DNA of 6,634 bases, from positions 1 to 6,634 of the forward strand of contig JAAZVJ010000056.1 in NCBI GenBank assembly GCA_018623675.1. Reading direction: 5' to 3'. The position numbers and the translations under genes were made by a program. The number at the start of each line of letters is the position of its first letter. Position 1 is the stretch's first letter. This DNA is from Synechococcus sp. HW_metabat.54. GTDB lineage: Bacteria; Cyanobacteriota; Cyanobacteriia; PCC-6307; Cyanobiaceae. Under the pieces are notes generated by a model. It was given only the letters and a program-made list of their open reading frames with translations, was not told where the DNA came from and ran no database searches. Of this stretch, positions 1-6,611 are shown piece after piece.

Positions 1-1169
1 CTCTTGGCGATGAAGCGCAGCTTCTCGATGGTCATCTCCATCGATTCGGCGATCTCTTCTTCCGTCGGCTTGCGGCCGAACTCCTGGGAGAGAACCTTGG
101 TGGTTTTCTTGATGCGGGAGATCGTCTCGTAGAGGTGAACCGGCAGGCGGATGGTGCGGCTCTGGTCGGCGATGGCGCGGGTGATGGCCTGACGGATCCA
201 CCAGGTGGCGTAAGTGGAGAACTTGTAGCCCTTTTCGTGGTCGAACTTCTCGGCGGCACGGATCAGGCCGAGGCTGCCTTCCTGGATCAGGTCCTGGAAG
301 CTCAGGCCCCGGTTCATGTATTTCTTGGCAATCGACACCACAAGGCGCAGGTTCGACTGCACCATCTTTTCCTTGGCGCGTCGGCCGAGCATCAGGCGGC
401 GGCGGAAGCGAATCAGGGGCATCTCAACGAGAGCGGCCCACTCCTTGTTGTCGGGTTCGCGGCCGTTATCGCTTTCGAACTGGGCAGCCAGTTCTTCGAG
501 ATAGAGCAGATCGGCAATTTTGCGGGCCAGTTCGATCTCTTCGTCTGGGCGAAGCAGGCGAATGCGGCCAATCTCTTGGAGGTAAACCCGGATGGAGTCT
601 TCGGTGTAAACCCCTTTGGGGCCCACCTTGATGCTGGCGAGAGCCTTGGCCCTCGCGTCTTTTTCTGCAGCAGCGCTTCCGGCTGGAGCTTTCACCTCTT
701 CCGTTTTGCCGCTGGCTGCTTTTGCAGTGGCTGCTTTTGCGGTTGTGGCTTTGGCCGCTGTTGCCTTCGCAGTTGTTGCCTTCGCGGCGGCTGCCTTGGT
801 GGTTTTCGCAGCAGCGGCTTTGGTGGTTTTTGCGGCCTTGGTTTTTGTGGCTTTTCCGTCGGACACGACAGTGCCGTCGGCCTTGGTGGTTTTTACCGCC
901 GAGCCCTTGGTGGTGTTGCGGGCTTTGGTGGTTTTAGTGGTTTTGGTTTTTCCTTCGGCTGCTGCCAGCAGCTCATCGGCAGCGGCTTTGAGGTCGGTGC
1001 CCTTGGGCAGGGCGGCTGACTTCGCGCGTGAGGCGCGAGCCTTGGTGGCCTTTGCAGGTTTTTCCTCTGCCGCAGTCATCGCTTTGGCCTTACCGCTGGC
1101 ATCGGCGACCATCACGATCGAAGGTTTTGCGGCTTTGGCCTGTGCAGTTTTGCTCGCAGCAGGACTCAT
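1..1169 (-). CDS. rpoD: Principal (group 1) RNA polymerase sigma factor RpoD/SigA, 5' part, truncated by the window edge
   Basis: Primary sigma factor that directs RNA polymerase to housekeeping promoters. The visible part is 389 codons; the C-terminal end (regions 3 to 4) lies beyond the left edge. Residues 1-185 are a low-complexity Lys/Ala/Thr-rich tail. Region 1.2 starts near residue 191 ([16 protein letters not shown]). Region 2 runs from about 269 ([20 protein letters not shown]), through [18 protein letters not shown] and [20 protein letters not shown] (tryptophans at 323-324, the promoter-melting segment). Region 3 begins with [15 protein letters not shown] and reaches EKLRFIAK at the edge. 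This order and wording match cyanobacterial group 1 sigma factors closely. The ATG at 1167-1169 is the only plausible start: an in-frame stop lies 21 bases upstream (1191-1193) with no other start between. No clear Shine-Dalgarno is visible. The gene is divergent from priA across 345 bases. Confidence 0.96.
   Translation of the reverse strand, partial: MSPAASKTAQAKAAKPSIVMVADASGKAKAMTAAEEKPAKATKARASRAKSAALPKGTDLKAAADELLAAAEGKTKTTKTTKARNTTKGSAVKTTKADGTVVSDGKATKTKAAKTTKAAAAKTTKAAAAKATTAKATAAKATTAKAATAKAASGKTEEVKAPAGSAAAEKDARAKALASIKVGPKGVYTEDSIRVYLQEIGRIRLLRPDEEIELARKIADLLYLEELAAQFESDNGREPDNKEWAALVEMPLIRFRRRLMLGRRAKEKMVQSNLRLVVSIAKKYMNRGLSFQDLIQEGSLGLIRAAEKFDHEKGYKFSTYATWWIRQAITRAIADQSRTIRLPVHLYETISRIKKTTKVLSQEFGRKPTEEEIAESMEMTIEKLRFIAK
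723..830 (-). repeat. In-frame tandem repeats coding the Lys/Ala/Thr tail of RpoD
   Basis: This stretch encodes RpoD residues 114-149. It holds two copies of the octapeptide KTTKAAAA (114-121 and 122-129), followed by four pentapeptide units: [15 protein letters not shown] and KAATA. Lysines fall at 130, 135, 140, 145 and 150, exactly five residues apart. On the plus strand the octapeptide units show as near-identical copies of CTTGGTGGTTTT (around 795 and 818). Similar copies near 882, 906 and 923 lie outside the perfect repeat. The composition resembles the basic tails of histone H1-like proteins. Growth by replication slippage or unequal recombination is an inference. Confidence 0.85.
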
Positions 1170-1514
1170 AACGTCAGGAGGGGCAGCGGGTTAGCAATAC
1201 GAGTGGTCGTGCAGACAGAAGCCTGGACGACGATCTGTCAGGAATATTCAGGCGTGCTTCTGGCCAGAATCGACCAGTGAAACAACTGAATGAACAAGGT
1301 TTGACGGATGTCTGGGACCAACGCAGGGCTGTCAGGGGCTTTCTCAGACCGGTCGGCCAACGGTGGGACTAATCCCTGGCTCGAACTTCGTGTCTTCCCT
1401 CTGGACGGAACTCTGCTTGTTCCGACAACAGCGTAAAGCTGTCCAACTTCTATATCTTAAAAAAAACTTGAGTCACCTGCAACCCCAGCGCTGCGGTGCC
1501 CCCGAGCAGCCAAG
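1170..1514. other. Divergent intergenic region between rpoD and priA
   Basis: This gene-free stretch of 345 bases must hold the start signals of both rpoD (leftward) and priA (rightward). Visible structure: a 12-base perfect palindrome TTCTGGCCAGAA at 1258-1269; GAATATTC at 1242-1249; an inverted repeat ACAGC/GCTGT with a 5-base loop at 1428-1442; and an AT-rich patch, TATATCTT followed by eight A, at 1451-1466 in an otherwise GC-rich background. The patch is the most likely place for promoter melting. I see no tRNA, convincing small-RNA terminator or conserved ORF; the short plus-strand ORF at 1363-1545 looks accidental. Confidence 0.6.
1454..1482 (-). promoter_or_regulatory. Weak candidate sigma-70-type promoter for rpoD
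   Basis: Read leftward, TTGCAG (1477-1482) and TAAGAT (1454-1459) are separated by 17 bases and flank the A/T run. TAAGAT matches four of six consensus -10 bases, but TTGCAG matches only three of six -35 bases. If used, it would give rpoD a leader of about 280 bases. The same AT patch could instead serve priA on the other strand (TATATC at 1451-1456), where no -35 box is correctly spaced. Confidence 0.18.
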
Positions 1515-3773
1515 GTGGCAGCTGAAATCCTCACCGAGCGGATGATCGAGGTTGATGTGTGGCTGGAGGCGGGTCGGGACGGCCGCGCATTCAGCTACTG
1601 CGACCGTGATCAGCTGGGCGTCGGCCTCGGTGATCTCGTGCGGGTCTCGCTGCGGGGCCGACCCTTGCAGGGGTTGGTGGTGGCATGCCGGGAGAGGGAG
1701 CCCCAGGATCTCAATCCAAAGTTGCAGCCCGTGCAGGCGCTGATTCAAAGCGCGGCTGTCGATCCTGCCTGGCGTTCCTGGTTGGATGCCATGGCCCTGC
1801 GCTGTCATACCAGCCCGTTTCGCATGCTGAAGGCTGCGTTGCCTCCCGGTTGGCTGGGGCAGCGCCCCACCACCAACGAACGAACGTTGTGGTGGGTTGA
1901 GCCCGTTGTGGAGGCGAAAGGCGAGGCGACTGGGGAGGTGTTGGCGGAGCTCCCGAAGCGACAGCAAGCCCTGCTGCTGCAGTTGCACAGCACGGGGGGA
2001 GCCTGGCAGCGACAGTTGCAGGCTCAAGGGTTTGGCCCCCATTTGGTGAATGCCCTTGAGCGTCGAGGGCTCGTGCGCCGCGAGCGGCGCCCCATGGAGG
2101 CTGACGCGTCGCCGGATCGCCACGATCCCCTGGAACTGCCCCAGACGCTGACCACCGAGCAGCAGCAAGTGGTGGAAGCTTTTGCGGCTCAGCCCCAGGG
2201 GGGTGGCATGTTGCTCTGGGGCATCACCGGCTCTGGCAAGACCGAGGTCTACCTCCAGTTGGTGGCCCAGGAGCTTGCGGCAGGTCGCCATGCCCTTGTG
2301 CTGACCCCTGAGATTGGCTTGATCCCGCAACTCGTGGATCGCTGCCGCCGCCGTTTCGGGGATCGGGTTGTGGAATATCACAGCGGTTGCAGCGATCGCG
2401 ATCGGGTGCGCAGTTGGCGTCGCGTTTTGCAGGCCTCCCAGCAGGGACAGCGCCCTCTTGTGGTGGTGGGGACGCGCTCGGCCGTGTTTATGCCCCTGGC
2501 TCCTCTGGGGTTGATCGTGCTCGATGAGGAACACGACAGCTCCTACAAACAGGAGTCACCCATGCCCTGCTATCACGCTCGAGACATGGCCCTTGAGCGG
2601 GTGCGCACCATGGGGGGAAGGGTGCTGCTGGGAAGCGCTACCCCATCACTTGAAACCTGGACCCAGCTGGCCCCTGCGGGGCCCCTGCGCTTGTCGCGAT
2701 TGACCCGGCGGATCTCGCAGCAGGCGTTGCCGCCTGTGCATGTGATCGATATGCGTTTGGAGCTGGCTGATGGCCACAAGCGCCTGATCAGTCGTGCGCT
2801 GATGGACCGTTTGGCCAAGCTCCCAGACACGGGCGAGCAGGCGGTCGTGTTGGTGCCGCGGCGGGGATACAGCAGTTTTCTCAGCTGCCGCAGCTGTGGA
2901 GAGGTGGTGATGTGCCCCCATTGCGATGTCGCCCTCACAGTTCATGGAAAACAGCCGGGGCGGCAATGGTTGCGCTGCCATTGGTGTGATCACCGGGAGG
3001 AGGTCACCTCCCGCTGCAGCCACTGCGGTTCCACGGCGTTCAAGCCCTTTGGTGCTGGCACGCAGCGCGTTCTGGAACGGTTGTCGGAGGAGCTGGAGGG
3101 GTTGCGTTTGCTCCGTTTCGACCGCGACACCACCGGCGGCCGCGATGGTCATCGCCGTTTGTTGGAACAGTTCGCTGCCGGGGAGGCGGATGTGCTCGTG
3201 GGTACCCAGATGCTGGCGAAGGGCATGGATCTGCCCCGGGTCACGCTGGCGGCGGTGCTGGCGGCGGATGGCTTGCTGCATCGCCCGGATTTAAGGGCTG
3301 GTGAGCAGTGTTTGCAGCTGCTTCTTCAGTTGGCTGGTCGGGCTGGACGGGGGGAGCGCCCCGGTCAGGTGCTCGTGCAGACCTATTCCCCCGAGCATCC
3401 CGTGATCCGCCACCTCGTGGATGGCCGCTATGAACGCTTTCTTGATGAGGAGGTGGCCCTGCGGAAGGAGGCTTCGCTGGTGCCCTTCAGCCGGGCCTGT
3501 TTGTTGCGGCTTTCCGGCGTCTCGGCATCGGCAACCGCAACGGCGGCCAGCGTGCTGGCCGAACAGCTCAAGCCCCTTTGCTCTGCAGCGGGATGGTGGC
3601 TGCTGGGGCCGGCGCCAGCGCCGGTGGCCCGGGTGGCGGGCCGCAGTCGTTGGCAGCTCTTGCTCCATGGACCAGCGGGCAGCGAGCTGCCCTTGCCGCC
3701 AGGCACAACCCTGTGGGATGGACTGCCGGCCGATGTGGCCCTGGCCGTCGATCCAGATCCACTGCAGCTCTGA
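1515..3773 (+). CDS. priA: Primosomal protein N' PriA, replication-restart DNA helicase
   Basis: PriA is a superfamily 2, 3'-to-5' DNA helicase that recognises stalled forks and D-loops and reloads the replicative helicase. The protein is 752 residues. An N-terminal DNA-binding part (VDVWLEAGRDGRAFSY, then GDLVRVSLRGRPLQGLVV) is followed by the helicase core: Walker A GITGSGKT at 236-243 and Walker B DEEH at 337-340. Eight zinc-binding cysteines sit in four CxxC pairs (458/461, 467/470, 488/491, 501/504). Lobe 2 has VLVGTQMLAKGMD and QLAGRAGRG (605-613), with the arginine-finger motif. All key motifs are intact. The GTG at 1515 is the first usual start after an in-frame stop at 1458. The ATG at 1542 (codon 10) leaves MIEVDVWLEAG and is an equally reasonable start; neither has a strong ribosome binding site. 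The gene ends 3 bases from the convergent DUF3153 gene. Confidence 0.96.
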   Translation: MAAEILTERMIEVDVWLEAGRDGRAFSYCDRDQLGVGLGDLVRVSLRGRPLQGLVVACREREPQDLNPKLQPVQALIQSAAVDPAWRSWLDAMALRCHTSPFRMLKAALPPGWLGQRPTTNERTLWWVEPVVEAKGEATGEVLAELPKRQQALLLQLHSTGGAWQRQLQAQGFGPHLVNALERRGLVRRERRPMEADASPDRHDPLELPQTLTTEQQQVVEAFAAQPQGGGMLLWGITGSGKTEVYLQLVAQELAAGRHALVLTPEIGLIPQLVDRCRRRFGDRVVEYHSGCSDRDRVRSWRRVLQASQQGQRPLVVVGTRSAVFMPLAPLGLIVLDEEHDSSYKQESPMPCYHARDMALERVRTMGGRVLLGSATPSLETWTQLAPAGPLRLSRLTRRISQQALPPVHVIDMRLELADGHKRLISRALMDRLAKLPDTGEQAVVLVPRRGYSSFLSCRSCGEVVMCPHCDVALTVHGKQPGRQWLRCHWCDHREEVTSRCSHCGSTAFKPFGAGTQRVLERLSEELEGLRLLRFDRDTTGGRDGHRRLLEQFAAGEADVLVGTQMLAKGMDLPRVTLAAVLAADGLLHRPDLRAGEQCLQLLLQLAGRAGRGERPGQVLVQTYSPEHPVIRHLVDGRYERFLDEEVALRKEASLVPFSRACLLRLSGVSASATATAASVLAEQLKPLCSAAGWWLLGPAPAPVARVAGRSRWQLLLHGPAGSELPLPPGTTLWDGLPADVALAVDPDPLQL

Positions 3774-3776
3774 TCG

Positions 3777-4880
3777 TTAGGACGGCAGTTCCGGATACCC
3801 GAAGCCCAGTTTGAGGCGCAGCTGTTGGAGCATCAGGCTCACGACCAGCAGCACGATGATCCCCAACGCACCAAGGCCGAGGGGGTTCCAGTGCCAGCGC
3901 CGCACGCTCAGTCGGTTGCGAACACCGGGTTGAAGGGGCCAGTTCAACTGATGTTCATCCGCTGAGGCGGCCAGAGGGGAGCTGCTGTGTTTGTTGGCTC
4001 CCGGTCGAGGCTTGATGCTGATGCTGAGGTCTGGAAGGGGCATGTCCTTGAGGCCCTCCAGATCCACTTCCAGCTCCAGCTGTTGTTGCACTCCCAGCAG
4101 CCAATTGCGTTCCTGCAGTGTCAGGGATGGGGCCGGCAGGGTCAGCCCCGCCGCCTGGCCGGCCTGATCAATGGTGGCGCTGAGGAGCTGTTCCGCTTCA
4201 GCGGCATGCAGCACAGGGGCTTCAAAACGTTGCCGTCCGCCGTCGATGCCCTTGTGGGCTGGTTTCCAGGCCAGGTCAGCGGTTTTGAGATCTCTGGCAA
4301 AGCTGCTCTGCCAGGGCAGCAGGCGGCCTGTGCCACTGGTGCTGTCCCAGCCCAACTGCACGCGGTCGGGTCCGACAAGATCAATGGAGGCGTTGAGGCG
4401 ACCGCAGCCCCCCAACAACACGGTGAGACCCAGCAGCACCGCGATCACCACCACGGCGAAACCCGGTGCCGCCGCCTGGGTTGGACCCGTGGGCGGTGGC
4501 GGTGGTGGTGGCGGACCTTGGGGGCGACGCCGGCGCATGGGCCTCGGCCGTTCCCCCATTTGAGGCGCCATGTCGAGGGTGGGAAGCTGCATCGACCAGT
4601 TGGAGGGGCGCTGCAGGCTGGGGGCTTCCAACACCTCCAAAAGCTGTTTCGCGCGCATGCGTAGATCACTGTCTCGGCAGCGCGTAAGCAGACGGCAGGT
4701 GCTCAGCGCCTTGCTCTCCTGGCCTTGCCCCATCCAGGCGGTCACCATCAACATCCGTACCCGGGCACCTTCGGGATCGGTGATCGCAGTCGAGGCCGCC
4801 AGTGGTTCCAGCAGCTCAAGGCACTGGCCGTAATCACCCCGCTCGAGGGCGGCTTCAGCCGGCGCCGTGGGCAAGCTCAT
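3777..4880 (-). CDS. DUF3153-type membrane-anchored protein with an N-terminal TPR-like domain
   Basis: A protein of 367 residues with no known function. Residues 5-85 look like about two TPR units (AALERGDYGQCLELLEPLA, then a second helix pair with GQGQESKALSTCRLL). A basic and proline-rich linker follows (RPRPMRRRRP at 111-120, eight prolines at 123-130). Next comes a hydrophobic segment (about 140-158) ending in LLGGC, with the cysteine at 159. Residues 160-330 resemble the cyanobacterial DUF3153 domain, which I recall as often starting just after a lipoprotein-type cysteine. A second hydrophobic segment lies at about 334-352, with a short tail after it. The basic residues before the first segment suggest a cytoplasmic N-terminus and a middle domain across the membrane; this is inferred. 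The ATG starts 3 bases after the argB stop, so the two are probably co-transcribed. The family assignment is from memory. Confidence 0.75.
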   Translation of the reverse strand: MSLPTAPAEAALERGDYGQCLELLEPLAASTAITDPEGARVRMLMVTAWMGQGQESKALSTCRLLTRCRDSDLRMRAKQLLEVLEAPSLQRPSNWSMQLPTLDMAPQMGERPRPMRRRRPQGPPPPPPPPTGPTQAAAPGFAVVVIAVLLGLTVLLGGCGRLNASIDLVGPDRVQLGWDSTSGTGRLLPWQSSFARDLKTADLAWKPAHKGIDGGRQRFEAPVLHAAEAEQLLSATIDQAGQAAGLTLPAPSLTLQERNWLLGVQQQLELEVDLEGLKDMPLPDLSISIKPRPGANKHSSSPLAASADEHQLNWPLQPGVRNRLSVRRWHWNPLGLGALGIIVLLVVSLMLQQLRLKLGFGYPELPS

Positions 4881-4883
4881 CGA

Positions 4884-5747
4884 TCAACCGCGTCCCATCA
4901 CCATGGTGCCGATGCCGGCATCGGTGAACACTTCCAGGAGCAGGGCGTGGGGCACCCGGCCATCCAGGATGTGCGCAGCGGAGACACCCTGGGCCAGGGC
5001 GCGGATGCAGCATTCGGTTTTTGGGGTCATGCCCCCTGCCACGACTCCCTCCTCGATCAGTTGACGCGCTTCCGACAGTCGCAGTTGGGGGATCAGGGAT
5101 TCGGGGTTCTCGCGGTCCCGGAGGATGCCAGGGGTGTCAGTGAGCAGGATGAGCTTTTCGGCCTCCAGGGCTGCAGCCAGTTCCCCTGCCACGGTGTCGG
5201 CATTGATGTTGTGGGCGGTGCCATCGCGGGTGGCCGCCACGCTGGAGATCACCGGCACATAGCCCTTGTTCAGCAGTGGCTCCAACACATCAGGATTGAT
5301 GCGTGCCACATCGCCCACCAGGCCATGGCTGCCATTGCCCCATGGGCGGGCTTCCACCAACATGCCGTCGCTGCCACTGAGGCCAACGGCTTTGGCTCCC
5401 AGCTTGTTGAGCCCGTTCACGATCTGCTTGTTGACCCGACCCACCAGCACCATCTCCACCACATCCATGGTGTCGGGATCGGTGACCCGTAAGCCATCGC
5501 GGAATTCGGCGGGTATGTCGAGGCGTTTCAGCCAGGTGTTGATTTCAGGTCCGCCGCCGTGCACCACGACGGGTTGAACGCCAACGCTCGTGAGTAGGGC
5601 CAGATCACGGAACACGGCTTCCCGCAATTCGGCGTGGACCATGGCGGCCCCGCCGTACTTGACCACGATGCGCCGCCCGGCAAATCGTTGGATATAAGGG
5701 AGGGCTTCACTGAGGACCGAAACTCTCAGGGCGTCGTCGCTGGCCAT
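4884..5747 (-). CDS. argB: Acetylglutamate kinase ArgB (arginine biosynthesis)
   Basis: Cytoplasmic enzyme that phosphorylates N-acetyl-L-glutamate with ATP, the second and usually controlling step of arginine synthesis. The protein is 287 residues, a normal length. Family motifs are intact: VVKYGG with the catalytic lysine at 30, the glycine-rich HGGGPEI at 63-69, NINADT with the aspartate at 184, and GGMTPK with the lysine at 243. These correspond to Lys8, Asp162 and Lys217 of the E. coli enzyme. The extra N-terminal helix (about 5-22, [17 protein letters not shown]) is typical of arginine-inhibited, hexameric forms. In cyanobacteria such enzymes are relieved of arginine inhibition by binding PII; that this one does so is inferred. 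The ATG at 5745-5747 lies 9 bases after the DUF2854 stop, and the DUF3153 gene follows 3 bases after the argB stop. Confidence 0.97.
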   Translation of the reverse strand: MASDDALRVSVLSEALPYIQRFAGRRIVVKYGGAAMVHAELREAVFRDLALLTSVGVQPVVVHGGGPEINTWLKRLDIPAEFRDGLRVTDPDTMDVVEMVLVGRVNKQIVNGLNKLGAKAVGLSGSDGMLVEARPWGNGSHGLVGDVARINPDVLEPLLNKGYVPVISSVAATRDGTAHNINADTVAGELAAALEAEKLILLTDTPGILRDRENPESLIPQLRLSEARQLIEEGVVAGGMTPKTECCIRALAQGVSAAHILDGRVPHALLLEVFTDAGIGTMVMGRG

Positions 5748-5756
5748 CGCTTCGCT

Positions 5757-6323
5757 TCACTGCCCCCCATGCTGACTTGCGGCCGGTGCATTCGTCTGCA
5801 GAAGCCGTAGATCGATGCGGTCATTGCCGAGATCATCGATTTCGGCCCGCAGGCCCTTGGCGAAAAAACGCCCGAGGCGTTCCTGCTTCTCCTGCCAACG
5901 CTCAAGGCCCACTGCTCCCAAGCTGAAGCGCATGCGTAATGCGTAACCCCCAGGACCCATCAGTTCCTCAATCTCTTCGAGTTGGGGAGGGGTGTCGTCA
6001 TCCCAGAGCTTGAGGGCCTCAAGGGACGACTCCAGATGGGCTTTCTGGCCGTAACGCCAGCGCGTCACATCAGCGACCAGCTTCCCGAGTTCCGGAGCAG
6101 CAGCCTCGCGTTGCTCTTTAAAGACGTTCGCCGGCACCACGCGCCGGGCCGGAGGGAGCTCGGAGGATTTCAGCGCCAGGCCTCCCAGCAGGATCGGGAT
6201 TCCGTAGAAGATGGTGGGAAGGCTGAGATTGGCATTCCCCGTGCCGTAAGCCACGGCGCCCACCACGGTGAGGGCTCCACCGGCCACGGTGATCAGATTG
6301 CCTGGAGAAAACAGATCTTTCAT
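5757..6323 (-). CDS. DUF2854 family membrane protein
   Basis: A protein of 188 residues whose sequence fits DUF2854, a family of unknown function that I recall mainly from cyanobacteria and plastid-bearing organisms. Two hydrophobic segments form a hairpin near the N-terminus: about 8-27 (NLITVAGGALTVVGAVAYGT) and 34-51 (SLPTIFYGIPILLGGLAL). A soluble C-terminal part follows, with the recognisable RWRYGQKAHLESSLEALKL and, further on, YALRMRF and LERWQEKQERLGRFFAKG. The ATG at 6321-6323 is preferred because the family's conserved part begins just after it; extending the frame to 6383 would need a TTG start and adds 20 unconvincing residues. It is probably the first gene of a cluster with argB and the DUF3153 gene. 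The membrane location, plasma or thylakoid, cannot be told. Confidence 0.8.
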   Translation of the reverse strand: MKDLFSPGNLITVAGGALTVVGAVAYGTGNANLSLPTIFYGIPILLGGLALKSSELPPARRVVPANVFKEQREAAAPELGKLVADVTRWRYGQKAHLESSLEALKLWDDDTPPQLEEIEELMGPGGYALRMRFSLGAVGLERWQEKQERLGRFFAKGLRAEIDDLGNDRIDLRLLQTNAPAASQHGGQ

Positions 6324-6398
6324 GCGGGCCACTCTGCTGCACCCGTCGCGCGACCGTGGCGGTAACCACGAGAATGGGTGCAATGCCCCTGGATCGAC
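6324..6398. promoter_or_regulatory. Short divergent intergenic region with two adjacent dyads
   Basis: These 75 bases lie between the start codons of the DUF2854 gene (leftward) and the small plus-strand gene. A perfect 10-base palindrome GTCGCGCGAC (6345-6354) is followed at once by the inverted repeat CGTGG, six bases, CCACG (6355-6370). The pair could be operator half-sites or a hairpin in the leader of either gene. No well-spaced -35/-10 pair stands out on either strand, so the promoters themselves are not located. Confidence 0.35.
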
Positions 6399-6611
6399 AT
6401 GATGGAGAGCAGCACTCCGAATGGCGAGAACCTGTCTGATCTCGCCCGCTTGATTGGCGATCTTGAGCAGGATCGCGGCTGGTTGTTGGAGCAGATTGAT
6501 CGTGGCCGCTGGCCGGATCTCCGCCTCGATCTAGCCGCCTTGGAGCGCGAACTGGGCCAGTTGTTGGTGCGCGCTGCCGAGCGCTTGGAGAACGATGGGC
6601 AGCGCACCTGA
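6399..6611 (+). CDS. Small acidic helical protein of unknown function
   Basis: A 70-residue ORF that I do not recognise as a named family. It starts MMESSTPNGENLSDLARLIG and is rich in Leu, Glu, Asp and Arg with heptad-like leucine spacing (LARLIGDLEQDRGWLLEQI, then LDLAALERELGQLLVRAAERL). This suggests two amphipathic helices joined by a turn around RGRWPDL, perhaps a helical hairpin or coiled coil. There is no signal peptide or membrane segment. It is probably a real gene: it is divergent from the DUF2854 gene with a short intergenic region, and no other good coding frame covers it. ATG codons at 6399 and 6402 are both possible, and a GTG at 6378 would add seven residues. Only a weak GGA lies upstream of the ATGs. 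Confidence 0.62.
   Translation: MMESSTPNGENLSDLARLIGDLEQDRGWLLEQIDRGRWPDLRLDLAALERELGQLLVRAAERLENDGQRT

Noticed and set aside
135..1019. Long plus-strand ORF with Phe/Gly/Cys-rich repeats
   Set aside because: It is the antisense reading of rpoD. The Phe/Gly/Cys repeats are the reverse complement of the Lys/Ala/Thr codons, and the sigma factor frame is unmistakable.
616..1194. Plus-strand Ala/Val/Phe-rich ORF that looks like a membrane protein
   Set aside because: It is another antisense frame of the same rpoD repeat tail. Its hydrophobicity comes from reading the complement of lysine and alanine codons.
1363..1545. 60-codon plus-strand ORF crossing the rpoD-priA gap
   Set aside because: It has no recognisable protein features, spans the AT-rich promoter-like patch and overlaps the priA start.
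2392..2399. GCGATCGC, the HIP1 octamer common in many cyanobacteria
   Set aside because: I noticed only this copy, inside priA, and it is explained by the coding sequence. It gives no sign of the HIP1 enrichment seen in other cyanobacterial lineages.
1473..2534. 353-codon ORF antisense to priA
   Set aside because: Long antisense frames are expected in GC-rich coding DNA. The protein is His/Gln-rich with no recognisable motif, and the PriA motifs lie on the other strand.
2646..3281. 211-codon ORF antisense to the priA zinc-binding and lobe 2 region
   Set aside because: Same reason: no domain is visible and it sits opposite highly conserved PriA sequence.
4725..5492. 255-codon His/Gly/Gln-rich ORF antisense to argB
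   Set aside because: The argB frame is certain from its catalytic motifs. The antisense product has only composition bias.
6324..6383. N-terminal extension of the DUF2854 protein to 208 residues
   Set aside because: It needs a TTG start at 6381-6383, adds residues that do not resemble the family and would consume the divergent promoter region.
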